A program made the position numbers and the translations under genes. Shown here in pieces: positions 17,180 through 25,893 of a stretch of DNA of 64,000 bases. The notes under the pieces are model-generated. The model was not told where the DNA came from. It made no database searches and saw only the letters and a list, made by a program, of their open reading frames with translations. How positions within the stretch are numbered: position 1 is the stretch's first letter; the number at the start of each line of letters is the position of its first letter. The DNA comes from Sphingobacteriales bacterium (GTDB lineage: Bacteria; Bacteroidota; Bacteroidia; Chitinophagales; UBA2359), in the NCBI GenBank assembly GCA_016700115.1, contig CP064999.1, positions 1,426,001-1,490,000 on the forward strand, given 5' to 3'.

Positions 17180-18013
17180 TTAATTTGTACTCATTTCAGT
17201 CAATATGGCATTACCTTTTAATTGGTTGACCATGGAAGCCGTATCCATTTCAACCCAGGATTCGCTGATTTTACCTTCGCTGTTAAATTTGTATGCCCCC
17301 ATAACCGATAGTTTCATTTTATTGCCCGTAGCAGGTTGGCCCATAAACATGCCGGTATTAGTGCCGGTTGCAAATCCTTTGCAGCTAATAATATTGTCAG
17401 AAAATGAAAGCACTTCTAAATTGCGTTTGATATCGGGAAACGCAGCTTTAAAACCTGCAACTCGCATTTTTAACTCGTTGTTACCAGAAGTTACACCGCA
17501 AAAATGATGTTTGGCATCAGGGGTAAAATAGGAGACTAATTGTTCAACATCTGCGGTATCCGAAGCATCCATAATGCCTTTTACAATAGCTTCGGCAGCA
17601 GCACGCGGGTCAATGCCTGCCATCAATTGTGATTCAAACGATTTATTGTCAAACATTGCCATTATGGATTTTATTTTACCTTCTTCATTCAGTTCAAAAA
17701 GGGAAATAAATGGTAGCACCACTTTATTGCCGGTAGCCGGATTGCCCATCATAGAACCGGTATTTGTTCCAATAAAAGCACCTTTTACAGCTACTTTATT
17801 TTCATCGGCAATAAAATCAGACAATTCATGATGCCCATCGGGAAAACCTGTTTTAATAGCAACAACTATTTCTGCCCAACCATTTTTATCAAGTGGAACA
17901 GGCGACAGTGCCGGCATAAATTCAAAATCATGACTGAAATTATCAGCAAAATTGACATTTGCAGAATCAATTGCTGCAAAATAATCTGAAACAACAGAAA
18001 ATCCATTTTTCAT
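17180..18013 (-). CDS. Two-domain SnoaL-like (ester cyclase-like) protein
   Basis: 277 residues made of two tandem SnoaL-like domains (about 1-130 and 140-270). Each carries the same signature, GTNTGSMMGNPATGNK in the first and GTNTGMFMGQPATGNK in the second, and each has a FPDGHH/FPDIKR-type element, so the gene arose by internal duplication. No signal peptide. It is the first gene of the minus-strand cluster and diverges from the sigma-factor gene with 148 bases between the starts. No convincing minus-strand promoter was found in that gap. Ligand unknown. Confidence 0.82.
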   Translation of the reverse strand: MKNGFSVVSDYFAAIDSANVNFADNFSHDFEFMPALSPVPLDKNGWAEIVVAIKTGFPDGHHELSDFIADENKVAVKGAFIGTNTGSMMGNPATGNKVVLPFISLFELNEEGKIKSIMAMFDNKSFESQLMAGIDPRAAAEAIVKGIMDASDTADVEQLVSYFTPDAKHHFCGVTSGNNELKMRVAGFKAAFPDIKRNLEVLSFSDNIISCKGFATGTNTGMFMGQPATGNKMKLSVMGAYKFNSEGKISESWVEMDTASMVNQLKGNAILTEMSTN

Positions 18014-18056
18014 TTTTTATTAATTTTTTGGTTTGAAAGTTTATTTTTGTGAAGTT

Positions 18057-18087
18057 TTGCTAATTATACGAGCCGGTATTATTTTTG
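18057..18087 (+). promoter_or_regulatory. Promoter of the ECF sigma factor gene
   Basis: TTG at 18057-18059, a 20-base spacer and TATTTTTG at 18080-18087 fit the Bacteroidota housekeeping consensus TTG-N19/20-TAnnTTTG. Transcription would start about 65 bases before the ATG. Confidence 0.6.
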
Positions 18088-18146
18088 GATTACGAACCCC
18101 AAAAAAAATAAAACAGCCCTTTAGGTCTTAAAACTCAACAGCATCC

Positions 18147-18154
18147 GGGAGGAG
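18147..18154 (+). promoter_or_regulatory. Strong Shine-Dalgarno site of the sigma factor gene
   Basis: GGGAGGAG lies 7 bases before ATG 18162 and fixes that start; an in-frame TTG at 18156 is too close to it. Such a strong site is uncommon in this window, where most starts have only A-rich leaders. Confidence 0.7.
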
Positions 18155-18161
18155 ATTGACC

Positions 18162-18713
18162 ATGAACCCCGCTATTTATACAGCAACACATGAAGACGAG
18201 TTAATAAACCGGCTTAAAGAGCGGGACGAACCGGCTTTTGCTGAACTTTACGACCATTATTCGGGAATACTGTTTGGTTTAATAGTTCGAATAGTACAAG
18301 ACTATGTTGATGCTGAAAACCTTTTACAAGATAGTTTTGTAAAAATTTGGCTGAACATCGAAAGATATGATCCTGAAAAGGGGTGCTTTGCCACCTGGTT
18401 GATAAACGTGGCCCGCAATACGGCGATAGATTTTACCCGATCAAAATATTATTCTTATAAAAAAATAAACCAGAATCTGGAAAAAATCGTTTCTAATGAT
18501 TTAGTTCCTAAAACGAAAGGGATTGAGATAGAAACTATCGGCTTGCCCGACCACTTAGAAAAATTATCACCTCAGGCAAAAGATATTATCCAATGGATGT
18601 ACTTTGAAGGATATACGCAACAAGAAATATCGGACATCAAAGGAATACCTCTTGGCACGGTCAAATCCAGAACGCGGCTTGCATTGAAAGAATTGAGAGA
18701 AATTTATGTATAA
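18162..18713 (+). CDS. ECF-type RNA polymerase sigma factor
   Basis: 183 residues from ATG 18162. Region 2 (about 22-92) includes FAELYDHYSGILFGLIVRIV and LLQDSFVKIW; region 4 (about 125-180) includes LSPQAKDIIQWMYFEGYTQQ and the helix-turn-helix IKGIPLGTVKSRTRLALKEL. No region 3, as expected for extracytoplasmic-function factors. It directs RNA polymerase to a small regulon in response to a signal. The gene just downstream encodes a cupin protein likely to hold it inactive. The adjacent, divergent SnoaL-like genes are natural candidates for its targets, but this is inference from position. Confidence 0.92.
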   Translation: MNPAIYTATHEDELINRLKERDEPAFAELYDHYSGILFGLIVRIVQDYVDAENLLQDSFVKIWLNIERYDPEKGCFATWLINVARNTAIDFTRSKYYSYKKINQNLEKIVSNDLVPKTKGIEIETIGLPDHLEKLSPQAKDIIQWMYFEGYTQQEISDIKGIPLGTVKSRTRLALKELREIYV

Positions 18714-18730
18714 TTTAAAACACCACCCAA

Positions 18731-19318
18731 TTGAAAAATAAGTTTGACATCTCAAAACAAGAATTAGAAAAGTTACTCGCTTTCGATGGTCATCCAACTG
18801 ATATAAGTGAGGCGGAGGCTGCGGAAAAAGCATTGCTTGGTTTAGCTGCCGGGTATGAACTGATACCGCCCTTACCACTAAAAAACAAAGTTTTAGATAA
18901 ACTTCGTCAACTTAAACAACAAACCAACGCACGCACAACCTTAGATATCAATAACCTCCCCTTACTTAGTGCCACTTCAAACTGGTTAGATTGGAAAGAG
19001 TTGGTTAAAGACATCAACCCTCCCGATGATTTTGAAGATTTATACCTGCATACGCTCGAATTAAACAACACGCGCGAACTTTCTGTAGTTTGGGTGCGTG
19101 AGTATGTGCCTGAAGAAGTTCATGAAGATTTACTCGAAAGTTTTTTGATATTGGAAGGAGGTTGCGAATGTGAAATTACCAACTCTGAAGGCGACACCCG
19201 CACCGTTCGCCTTTCTGAAGGTGATTTTATTACTATGCAAATTGGTGAAACTCACAATATTAGAATTACCTCTCAGCAACCTACCAAAGCCATATTACAA
19301 TGGCTGAAAGTTGCTTAA
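18731..19318 (+). CDS. Cupin-domain protein, putative anti-sigma factor (ChrR-like)
   Basis: 195 residues starting at TTG 18731; no ATG/GTG lies between the in-frame stop at 18716 and the conserved region, so the weak start is accepted. 17 bases separate it from the sigma factor, i.e. an operon. The C-terminal half (about 105-195) is a cupin barrel: LSVVWVREYVPEEVHEDLLE, ILEGGCECEITN and LSEGDFITMQIGETHNIRI. Known ChrR proteins combine an N-terminal zinc anti-sigma domain with such a cupin. The N-terminal half here lacks the usual HxxxCxxC zinc motif and is helical. The role as a sigma inhibitor is therefore inferred from gene order plus the cupin. Confidence 0.75.
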   Translation: MKNKFDISKQELEKLLAFDGHPTDISEAEAAEKALLGLAAGYELIPPLPLKNKVLDKLRQLKQQTNARTTLDINNLPLLSATSNWLDWKELVKDINPPDDFEDLYLHTLELNNTRELSVVWVREYVPEEVHEDLLESFLILEGGCECEITNSEGDTRTVRLSEGDFITMQIGETHNIRITSQQPTKAILQWLKVA

Positions 19319-19539
19319 GCCTTTTGTCCCTGTCAAAAATGCTTTCGTTTACTACTTAACCATCCAAACAAAGGGGTATTTCGGTTTTTATTAGGCTGTT
19401 TTGCATTCGCAACATTCCTTTGTTTGTACCACTTAATCAAATGACAATATTGATGAGATGGGGTAAAAGCCTCCACTAAGTGGCAGGCTAAAATTCCTTT
19501 TTTAACGAAGTAATGGAACTGCCTGTTAAGCCCGCCGCG

Positions 19540-20052
19540 CTATTGGCTGTGATTGTACAGCCATTGATATTCAGCGATAACATCGGCAATAAAATGCTGG
19601 CAGTTTTTAAAAAACAGATTGTAATATCTGTATCTTTTTTGTGTGCGGACAACGGCTTCCTGCATAGTGCCTGCATCGTAGTAAGTAGTAAAGCATCGTT
19701 CAGGCGTGCCGGATTTGATAACCCCTGTTTCACGAATCAAGGACGCTTTAAAGAGACCGAAAAAATTCTGATTTTTGGGGTAAAAACCGATACAATCTCC
19801 ATCACCGGTTTTGATGCAGACATGCCAAAAGTCTATTAAGGGAATTTTCGGAAACTTAATATTCAACACATTGATTTTGCTGATACAGATTTCGACCATC
19901 TGATTTGTTGATTGTTGATTGACCGTATCATACGCAATAACGGCCGGCTCTAAAGCAATGCTATCGGGCAGCAATGCTGCCTTGTGTCCGGCAAAGAGCG
20001 GCTGAACGTATATTGTTAACAGTTGCAGATAAATTAGAACAGTACGTGTCAT
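19540..20052 (-). CDS. Exported protein with possible permuted papain (LRAT/PPPDE-like) fold
   Basis: 170 residues with a signal peptide (about 1-21, MTRTVLIYLQLLTIYVQPLFA). Two motifs resemble the LRAT/NlpC permuted superfamily: FWHVCIKTGDGDCIGF (about 75-90; a His on the first strand) and FFKNCQHFIADVI (about 145-157; compare NCEHF with the catalytic Cys). This suggests a periplasmic cysteine hydrolase or acyltransferase, but overall similarity is weak and I do not recognise the family. It is convergent with the cupin gene (221 bases without features between them) and stands alone on this strand. Confidence 0.5.
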   Translation of the reverse strand: MTRTVLIYLQLLTIYVQPLFAGHKAALLPDSIALEPAVIAYDTVNQQSTNQMVEICISKINVLNIKFPKIPLIDFWHVCIKTGDGDCIGFYPKNQNFFGLFKASLIRETGVIKSGTPERCFTTYYDAGTMQEAVVRTQKRYRYYNLFFKNCQHFIADVIAEYQWLYNHSQ

Positions 20053-20224
20053 TCTGCTATAATATTAGCTTAAAGGGTTGTTTATTTTTAAAAACTTTAT
20101 TTCCAAAGCCAGTAGTATTCATCGGCAGTTAAATTGTTTTTATCCGGTACAAAAAACTTTTATTGTCTGTGTTTCGTTAAACAAATATAAAAACTTCCTT
20201 CCCGCTAAACGCTAATTACGGAAC

Positions 20225-20521
20225 ATGATTCGATTTGCCACACGCGAGTGGACAAAAGAAGATGTAGATATTTTATTAGATACCACCATTGACGGAGGGT
20301 GCAGGTTGGTGGTACATAACGATGAGGTCAACACTTTTGACTGGGTAATCAAAGCCTTGATAGAAATTTGCAGACATACACAGGAACAGGCAGAGCAATG
20401 CACCCTCATCATTCACTTTAAAGGCAGATGTGTGGTTAAAGAAGGTTCGGAAGATGAATTAAAGCCTATGCGTGAAGCCATAGTCGAGAGAGGCATCGGA
20501 GCAACTATAGAATACGACTAA
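20225..20521 (+). CDS. clpS: ATP-dependent Clp protease adaptor ClpS
   Basis: 98 residues, usual length. The conserved core is LVVHNDEVNTFDWVIKAL (about 28-45; the HND/N-D-x-x-N-T motif that receives N-degron side chains) and CTLIIHFKGRCVVKEG (about 59-74). ClpS binds the N-domain of ClpA/ClpC and delivers proteins with bulky N-terminal residues to ClpP. It stands alone between two minus-strand genes; a short hairpin follows at 20533. Confidence 0.93.
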   Translation: MIRFATREWTKEDVDILLDTTIDGGCRLVVHNDEVNTFDWVIKALIEICRHTQEQAEQCTLIIHFKGRCVVKEGSEDELKPMREAIVERGIGATIEYD

Positions 20522-20532
20522 GTAAAATAATG

Positions 20533-20560
20533 ATCCGCCTGTTTACGGATTCTTTTATTG
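20533..20560 (+). terminator. Probable clpS terminator
   Basis: ATCCG and CGGAT enclose eight bases and are followed by TTCTTTTATTGTTTTTTTT. The stem is short, so this is a weak or partial terminator. Confidence 0.5.
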
Positions 20561-21895
20561 TTTTTTTTCTTGTTTTTTAAGTTCCCGTTCTTGTTTTCTT
20601 AATTCTTTCAGTTTGGCCAGGTCTCCGATATATTGATGATAGAGTTGTTTTGCTTTTTCGTCTTCCAGCAACCGGCTTTGTCTGAACTGTTGCAGGTCTT
20701 TCAAAAAAACATCCGTATCAAACACGATATCTTGTGTATAGATGGCCGAGTCAGAGTTGGCAGATTGGTTTTTCCCTGTCCACTTGAATGCTCCTTTATT
20801 GTAATTGTTTAGCACAAATCCATCTGCGAGCTGAAGCATAACGACAGTGCCGTCAATGGCAGCCCAACCATTTCGTTTTATGGAGAATTTCGATTTTGCG
20901 GGGTAAACCGACCCTTTTTTCATATCGCTTTTCCATTGTTTGAACAGCAGGTCGAGTTCATAGCGGTAGCTTCCCTGTTGCGCATCGTATCGGATAGGAT
21001 TGATGGCGGAATGCCAGGCAATGAACCAATGCGGGCGGTCGAGCGTAATGCTGATGGATTTAAAAGCCAGGGCTGCCGTTGGATAGTAGTTGTTGCCAAC
21101 CCCATGAATATAGTTTTCGGTAGATAGAGGGAGTTGTAACTCGGCGTGCTTGTCCCAGTTATAAACACGGTGGCTGCTTTGTTCGGAAACAAAAAGGTGG
21201 TGTCCGGAGCCGGAAAAAATGAGGTAAGAAATACTGATGCTGTACTCAAATTTGTCGCTCAACATGCTACATTCGATAGACTGACAACGCACCAAAAAAG
21301 CAGCATCAATGGTAAAACGTATTTGTGCGGTTGCGGGAATATAATATCCTTCGGTAACCGACAGCCTGAACATCTGCAACTTGTCAGCCCGTCTTTCTGA
21401 TAAGATATCAAACCCGTTGATCACTACGGTATGTTGGTCGGCAATTTGAAATTCTTTTCGGGCATCTACCAATACCTCGAAGGAGGAGGTGTGCATATCG
21501 CCTAAATTTCCGGAAAAGCGGATTGTTTTTTTACCGGATTGAATTGAAATTCCATTAGCAGCCAAAAAGGAGTAATAGCCGTTGAACGTGCCGACATCGG
21601 GACCTAACCCTGTGGCTGAAGTATGGCTTAATGTGGCTGAAAAAGGAAACCCGTTAAAGATGGCCGGATTGTCAATATAGCTTCCAAGGCGATTTAACCG
21701 GTGGTTGTAGCTCCATTCGTGGGTAAATCCCCGCCAAAGAATAGCTGCATCGGAATAGAGGGAATCTTTAGGCATTTGAGCAAAAATAATTTGACCAAAA
21801 AGCATACATAAAAAGGAGATTACCCATATCATTCGCCTTTGTTTTGAAAGGGTAAAAGAAATCATGTAGTTTAATTTCAGCTTCATCTTATTCAT
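20555..21895 (-). CDS. Exported protein of unknown function
   Basis: 446 residues if the first ATG (21895) is used; starts at 21886 or 21832 are equally possible and the last gives a compact signal peptide (MIWVISFLCMLFGQIIFAQ). The middle is rich in aromatic beta-strands without a motif I recognise (SYIDNPAIFNGFPFSATLSH, GHHLFVSEQSSHRVYNWDKH). The last 40 residues are a charged Lys/Glu helix (LAKLKELRKQERELKKQEKK), probably a coiled coil. No T9SS tail and no lipobox, so periplasmic location is the best guess. The stop lies only 34 bases from clpS. Confidence 0.65.
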   Translation of the reverse strand: MNKMKLKLNYMISFTLSKQRRMIWVISFLCMLFGQIIFAQMPKDSLYSDAAILWRGFTHEWSYNHRLNRLGSYIDNPAIFNGFPFSATLSHTSATGLGPDVGTFNGYYSFLAANGISIQSGKKTIRFSGNLGDMHTSSFEVLVDARKEFQIADQHTVVINGFDILSERRADKLQMFRLSVTEGYYIPATAQIRFTIDAAFLVRCQSIECSMLSDKFEYSISISYLIFSGSGHHLFVSEQSSHRVYNWDKHAELQLPLSTENYIHGVGNNYYPTAALAFKSISITLDRPHWFIAWHSAINPIRYDAQQGSYRYELDLLFKQWKSDMKKGSVYPAKSKFSIKRNGWAAIDGTVVMLQLADGFVLNNYNKGAFKWTGKNQSANSDSAIYTQDIVFDTDVFLKDLQQFRQSRLLEDEKAKQLYHQYIGDLAKLKELRKQERELKKQEKKQ

Positions 21896-22225
21896 TTTTT
21901 AATCTAAATACACTTGTGCCGGACAGCCGCAACTACCGGAGTCTGTATAAACGCATATCCGGTTAAAATCTTTTAGAAGATTGGTAAAACCCAAGTGGTC
22001 ATTTGGTCATATTGTACCTTTTTGTTTCCTGAATGAGCGGTTAAAGTGAACTTCAACAGCATGATGAAGTTGAAAATTTTGGGAAGCCATTCATTTTTTT
22101 CGTTTTTTTTGACAATTAAATTAGTTTTGAACAGCTATTCCTGCTAAAATCAATATTTTAGATTCTAAATTTCGATTTATTGAATTGGAAACTTTGATTA
22201 CCTTTAATCGTTAAATCTTTTGACT
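21896..22225. other. Divergent intergenic region, nothing recognised
   Basis: 330 AT-rich bases between two divergent starts. They must hold promoters for both genes, but no pair fitting TTG-N18-20-TAnnTTTG was found on either strand. Confidence 0.5.
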
Positions 22226-23605
22226 ATGCAAAATATTAACCATGATGAACTGGGCATCTATTCAAGTGCGCCAAAATCCAGTGTTCACTTTGTAGAGCGG
22301 TTGACCAAAGCATTTTATTACCTGTTTTTACACCCACGGGCAGTTATTGCCGGCGATATTTTATGGGTATTAGTCGGTATAGGGTCGGTTACCTGGTTTT
22401 TCCGCAATTCGGGTAATATTTGGTTATCCGTTATTCTTTGTATTGCACTGCTCGGGATTTCATTGGCCTATTCCAATATTTTGCCCCGAATCTATACCTG
22501 GTTCACTACCCTGTTTTTTGGCAAACCGGTATTCGGTAAATTGGGAGGATTAGACAGAGTTACCTTTTTTACCATCCTAAAATCAAGCCCTAAAATACGG
22601 ATTGATTTGAAAGAATCAGAAAAAGAAATCGCCAAAAAATTCTGTGAATTGGACAATGATCTGACGGAAGGTCTGTTTAGGGAGCGATACTATGCCCTTT
22701 ACGGAGAACAGGCTTCCAGGGAGGGAACAGATATGGAAGCACAATGGAAAAATCTTTGGGAAAACAAATTGTTAATGGTCGGTACCGGAAAAGCGACCTT
22801 CCAAAATGTCAGAAATACAGAGAACCTCGGATTTAGGGTCATGCCCTTAAAGCTGCAAAATGCCACTATGTTAATCAGCCCGTTTATCAAATTTTTTCAA
22901 TTGTTTGGCATCGTTCTCATAGTCGCCTATTTAGCCGAATGGATGTCGTTGTTGACCGCCATCCAAATCATGGTCGCTCTCAACCTCATCTTGTCTATAT
23001 TTTGGTATTTGCTATACTCCTACAATATGTCGGATATCGCCCTGATTGTGCCTGATGAAACTGTCCTTTCTAAGGATTTATATCAAAAACATGCCGACAA
23101 AATTTCGGGGCTTCAAAACAAATCTATCAAACCAATAAATATAACCATCGAAAACAGTTTTTTCACCGATATACGCACCCATCAACTGAGGTTTATCGGT
23201 GCTTTTACCCTTCTAAACAGTTTATATATTCTGGGAATGTTGCTGTTGGTTGTGGGGGCTCAAGCCCTGTTTATAGGTTTGGGGGAACCGGCATCTAAAT
23301 GGTACCTGTTGTTTGGCTTGGGCATCCTGCTGCTGCCCATTGGATTTTATGTCGGCTTCTTTTTTATCTCCGTCATCATTCAACATTTCCGGAAAGTGCT
23401 GGGCTCTCTGGTGGTTGGTGTTACCACTGCCGTTTTGCCCTTTTTTATTTACTATCTCATCAAAGGTCAGCTTCAAATCAATGAAGTCCAAAATGGTATC
23501 TGGGCAGCTTTGTCGGGAATTACCACCATTCTGAGCACCATAGTCGCCTCTCAGTTCAGAGAAATTCTGGAAAGCGAGCCTAAAAAGGATTCTGATAAAA
23601 AGTAA
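22226..23605 (+). CDS. Multi-pass inner-membrane protein of unknown function
   Basis: 459 residues from ATG 22226; an in-frame TTG two codons earlier is unlikely. Hydrophobic segments: about 38-58, 62-82, 215-236, 240-262, 325-348, 356-380 and 390-412, i.e. roughly seven membrane spans. A soluble loop of about 130 residues lies between the second and third spans and includes a charged stretch (LKESEKEIAKKFCELDNDLT). No known transporter or enzyme motif was recognised. A phospholipase D-like gene follows 101 bases downstream on the same strand, so the two may be co-expressed and act on membrane lipids; this is inference. Confidence 0.7.
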   Translation: MQNINHDELGIYSSAPKSSVHFVERLTKAFYYLFLHPRAVIAGDILWVLVGIGSVTWFFRNSGNIWLSVILCIALLGISLAYSNILPRIYTWFTTLFFGKPVFGKLGGLDRVTFFTILKSSPKIRIDLKESEKEIAKKFCELDNDLTEGLFRERYYALYGEQASREGTDMEAQWKNLWENKLLMVGTGKATFQNVRNTENLGFRVMPLKLQNATMLISPFIKFFQLFGIVLIVAYLAEWMSLLTAIQIMVALNLILSIFWYLLYSYNMSDIALIVPDETVLSKDLYQKHADKISGLQNKSIKPINITIENSFFTDIRTHQLRFIGAFTLLNSLYILGMLLLVVGAQALFIGLGEPASKWYLLFGLGILLLPIGFYVGFFFISVIIQHFRKVLGSLVVGVTTAVLPFFIYYLIKGQLQINEVQNGIWAALSGITTILSTIVASQFREILESEPKKDSDKK

Positions 23606-23706
23606 ACCTGAATAAAAATTAAATCCGGCCATTAATCCTTCCCTCCTCTTCTTTCATCCATTTTTTACCCGATTTTGGGAACGGGCATTGCACGACTTGA
23701 ACAATT

Positions 23707-25062
23707 ATGCTACTTTTTCAGAAAACAGCAAAGGCAATTTTCCGGTCAATCGCCTTTTCCTTGCTGATACTTGCTCCGTTTGGATGGTTGCAAGCCGATA
23801 TTTTCCGGATTTTGGACGAAGACAAAGAAGCGCTTCAATGCCGGATTGACCTGATTCAACAAGCCGAGCGCGAAATTCTGCTATCTTACTACATTGTCAA
23901 TGACGATGTATTGGGCAATGCCCTTTTTTATCTTTTAGTCGAAGCCAGCCAACAACGCGGGGTAAAAGTACACCTGTTGGTTGACGCTTTCCGGAGCCGG
24001 ATTGCCAAGCCAACTATTGCCTACTTAGAAGAAAACGGCGTAACTGTGCAGGTTTTTAACCCCGGCAGGCTGTTTAAACCCAGAAGCATTACCCACCGCC
24101 TGCACGACAAAATTTTTATGACCGATGCCCGAAGTTTTATTACCGGAGGAAGAAACCTGAAACGCGATTATTACGAACTGGGCGAGACCTTTAACTTTAC
24201 CGACCGGGATGTGTTGGTTCAGGGTGAAGCGGCTGTCAAAGAAGCACGCATTCATTTTTTCAGTATCTGGAATAACCGGAAATTGTCATTCATACGAAAA
24301 ACAAAAAAACTAACCGAAAAACAACGCATACAAGTCAGACAACAATTGAAAGAGGCCATTGAATTACTTCAGCGCCAAAATATCATCCGGTTGCACACCC
24401 AAACTGATTGGACAAATGTGCCCCCGACAGCCTCGCCGGTCTTTTTTGAACACGACGATTTCTTTGTACGCAAAGGCAACAAAATGGTAGAAACTGATAT
24501 AAAAGACCTTCGCAGTACAAAAGCGTTTATCGGATTGGTCAATCGTGCAAAACACAGTATTGTGTTTGAAAATGCTTATGTCATTCCAACCCGAAGATGG
24601 AGAAATGCTTTAAAAAAAGCGGCAGAACGGGGAGTATCCGTCAGAATACTGACCAATTCAATTGCAACCAACGATGTGATGATTGCACAGGCAGCCTATC
24701 TCAACCAACGAAAAAAACTCTTAAAAATGGGAATCGAACTTTGGGAATACCGGATGCACGAAAGAACCCTGCACACAAAAGCAGGCATCATAGACGACAC
24801 CATTTCCATCGTTGGCAGCTATAACCTTCATGCGGTGTCACAAAAATGGACAACGGAAGTTTTAGCATGGGTGGCCGATCCCGATATCGCGCGGCAACAT
24901 AAAGCAATGATGGATAAAAACCTCGAATATTCCATAAAAATCGGCCCTAACAACCGACCGGTTCTCCCGGGCGGAATAACGATTTCAAAGCCCCCTTTTA
25001 ACCGAAGAATAAAAACCTTTTTGGCGAGATACAGCCTTGCTTATGTCTTTGCATTGATATAA
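23707..25062 (+). CDS. Phospholipase D-like / cardiolipin synthase-like protein
   Basis: 451 residues. Residues 1-30 look like a signal peptide or N-terminal anchor (RSIAFSLLILAPFGWLQA). Two HKD half-sites form the active centre of the PLD superfamily: HDKIFMTD (133-140) followed by GGRNL, and HTKAGIIDD (about 356-364) followed by GSYNL. The enzyme class transfers or hydrolyses phosphatidyl groups through a phospho-histidine. Cardiolipin synthases of this type usually carry two N-terminal membrane spans, while this protein seems exported, so it could equally be a periplasmic phospholipase or nuclease. Downstream lies a 21-bp repeat array. Confidence 0.83.
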   Translation: MLLFQKTAKAIFRSIAFSLLILAPFGWLQADIFRILDEDKEALQCRIDLIQQAEREILLSYYIVNDDVLGNALFYLLVEASQQRGVKVHLLVDAFRSRIAKPTIAYLEENGVTVQVFNPGRLFKPRSITHRLHDKIFMTDARSFITGGRNLKRDYYELGETFNFTDRDVLVQGEAAVKEARIHFFSIWNNRKLSFIRKTKKLTEKQRIQVRQQLKEAIELLQRQNIIRLHTQTDWTNVPPTASPVFFEHDDFFVRKGNKMVETDIKDLRSTKAFIGLVNRAKHSIVFENAYVIPTRRWRNALKKAAERGVSVRILTNSIATNDVMIAQAAYLNQRKKLLKMGIELWEYRMHERTLHTKAGIIDDTISIVGSYNLHAVSQKWTTEVLAWVADPDIARQHKAMMDKNLEYSIKIGPNNRPVLPGGITISKPPFNRRIKTFLARYSLAYVFALI

Positions 25063-25168
25063 ACAAATCCCCGAATTTAAATAAAGCAGTTAAATGCTAT
25101 CAGCCCAGGACGGGTTTGGTTTGTGCTATACACATATTTATAAATGCTCGCTTAACAAGCGCTTTTTA

Positions 25169-25462
25169 TGCCTCCGCAAAGCCTCAAAGCACCCCTGCAA
25201 CGGGTTAAATCACCTCTGCAATGACTTATTGCACCCCTGCATTTCTTCAAATCGCCCCTGCAAAGGCTTATTGCACCCCTGCAACGGGTTAAATCACTTC
25301 TGCAATGGCATAATGCACCTTTGCATTGGCTCAAAGTACCCGTGCAATAACCTATTGCGCCCCTGAAATGGCTTATGGCACCTCTGCATTACATCAAATC
25401 ACCCCTGCAATGACTTAATGCACCCCTGCATTGGCTCAAAGTCCCCCTGCAATGACTTTTTG
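25169..25462 (+). repeat. Tandem array of fourteen 21-bp units (array 1)
   Basis: Fourteen contiguous units of exactly 21 bp. The first ten bases are most conserved (CACCCCTGCA), followed by a variable half such as ATGACTTAATG or TTGGCTCAAAG. Units are degenerate, with about 2-6 differences from consensus. Read in one frame on the plus strand they give a Cys heptad (HPCNGLN, HLCNDLL), but a stop interrupts it at 25364-25366. The same unit occurs fourteen times in the opposite orientation at 49322-49615. There are no spacers, so it is not CRISPR. Confidence 0.9.
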
Positions 25463-25536
25463 TCAACCCTGTTTGATGCCTTACATCTTGTTTTTTTACA
25501 CTAATAAGTGGGGAGGCATCCCCTGATATTCCATGT

Positions 25537-25755
25537 TTAGTGTGCATTGATTATTCTATGTCTGCCTGAAATTCTTTGCAAAGCCGGCATTTTTTGATGC
25601 ATTGGGAGGTATTTTTTAATCTCGGCTTCAAATTCAGGCTTGTGCGGGTCTATTAGAGGAGGGCTATAAAAAAGCGATATTCCTCCCTTCCAAAGTAGAA
25701 AGTACCTAATCAATTCCAAACCGGTTTTTCGGGCCAACATCGCCGGAACAGGCAA
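25537..25755 (-). CDS. Doubtful small hypothetical protein
   Basis: 72 residues, MPVPAMLARKTGLELIRYFL ... DPHKPEFEAEIKKYLPMHQK. Composition looks protein-like, but there is no family match, no clear ribosome site and no operon context. It may be the remnant of a longer gene or chance. Confidence 0.25.
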   Translation of the reverse strand: MPVPAMLARKTGLELIRYFLLWKGGISLFYSPPLIDPHKPEFEAEIKKYLPMHQKMPALQRISGRHRIINAH

Positions 25756-25862
25756 ATCTTCTTTACAGAATACTTGTGGGTTTCGGTTATTTTGGGTGAA
25801 TATTTATTATTTGATTGTTTTATCAAATGCTTTGCAGGTAAAGCTACATTTTCCATAACAAA

Positions 25863-25893
25863 AAAAGCACAGGCATTTAAGACCTGTGCTTTT
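25863..25893 (-). terminator. Terminator of the TPR gene
   Basis: Perfect 11-base arms AAAAGCACAGG and CCTGTGCTTTT with a 9-base loop, ending in a T run on the minus strand, 33 bases after the stop at 25926. Confidence 0.85.

Noticed and set aside
25169..25462. CRISPR array
   Set aside because: The 21-bp units are directly contiguous with no spacers, and no cas gene is present.
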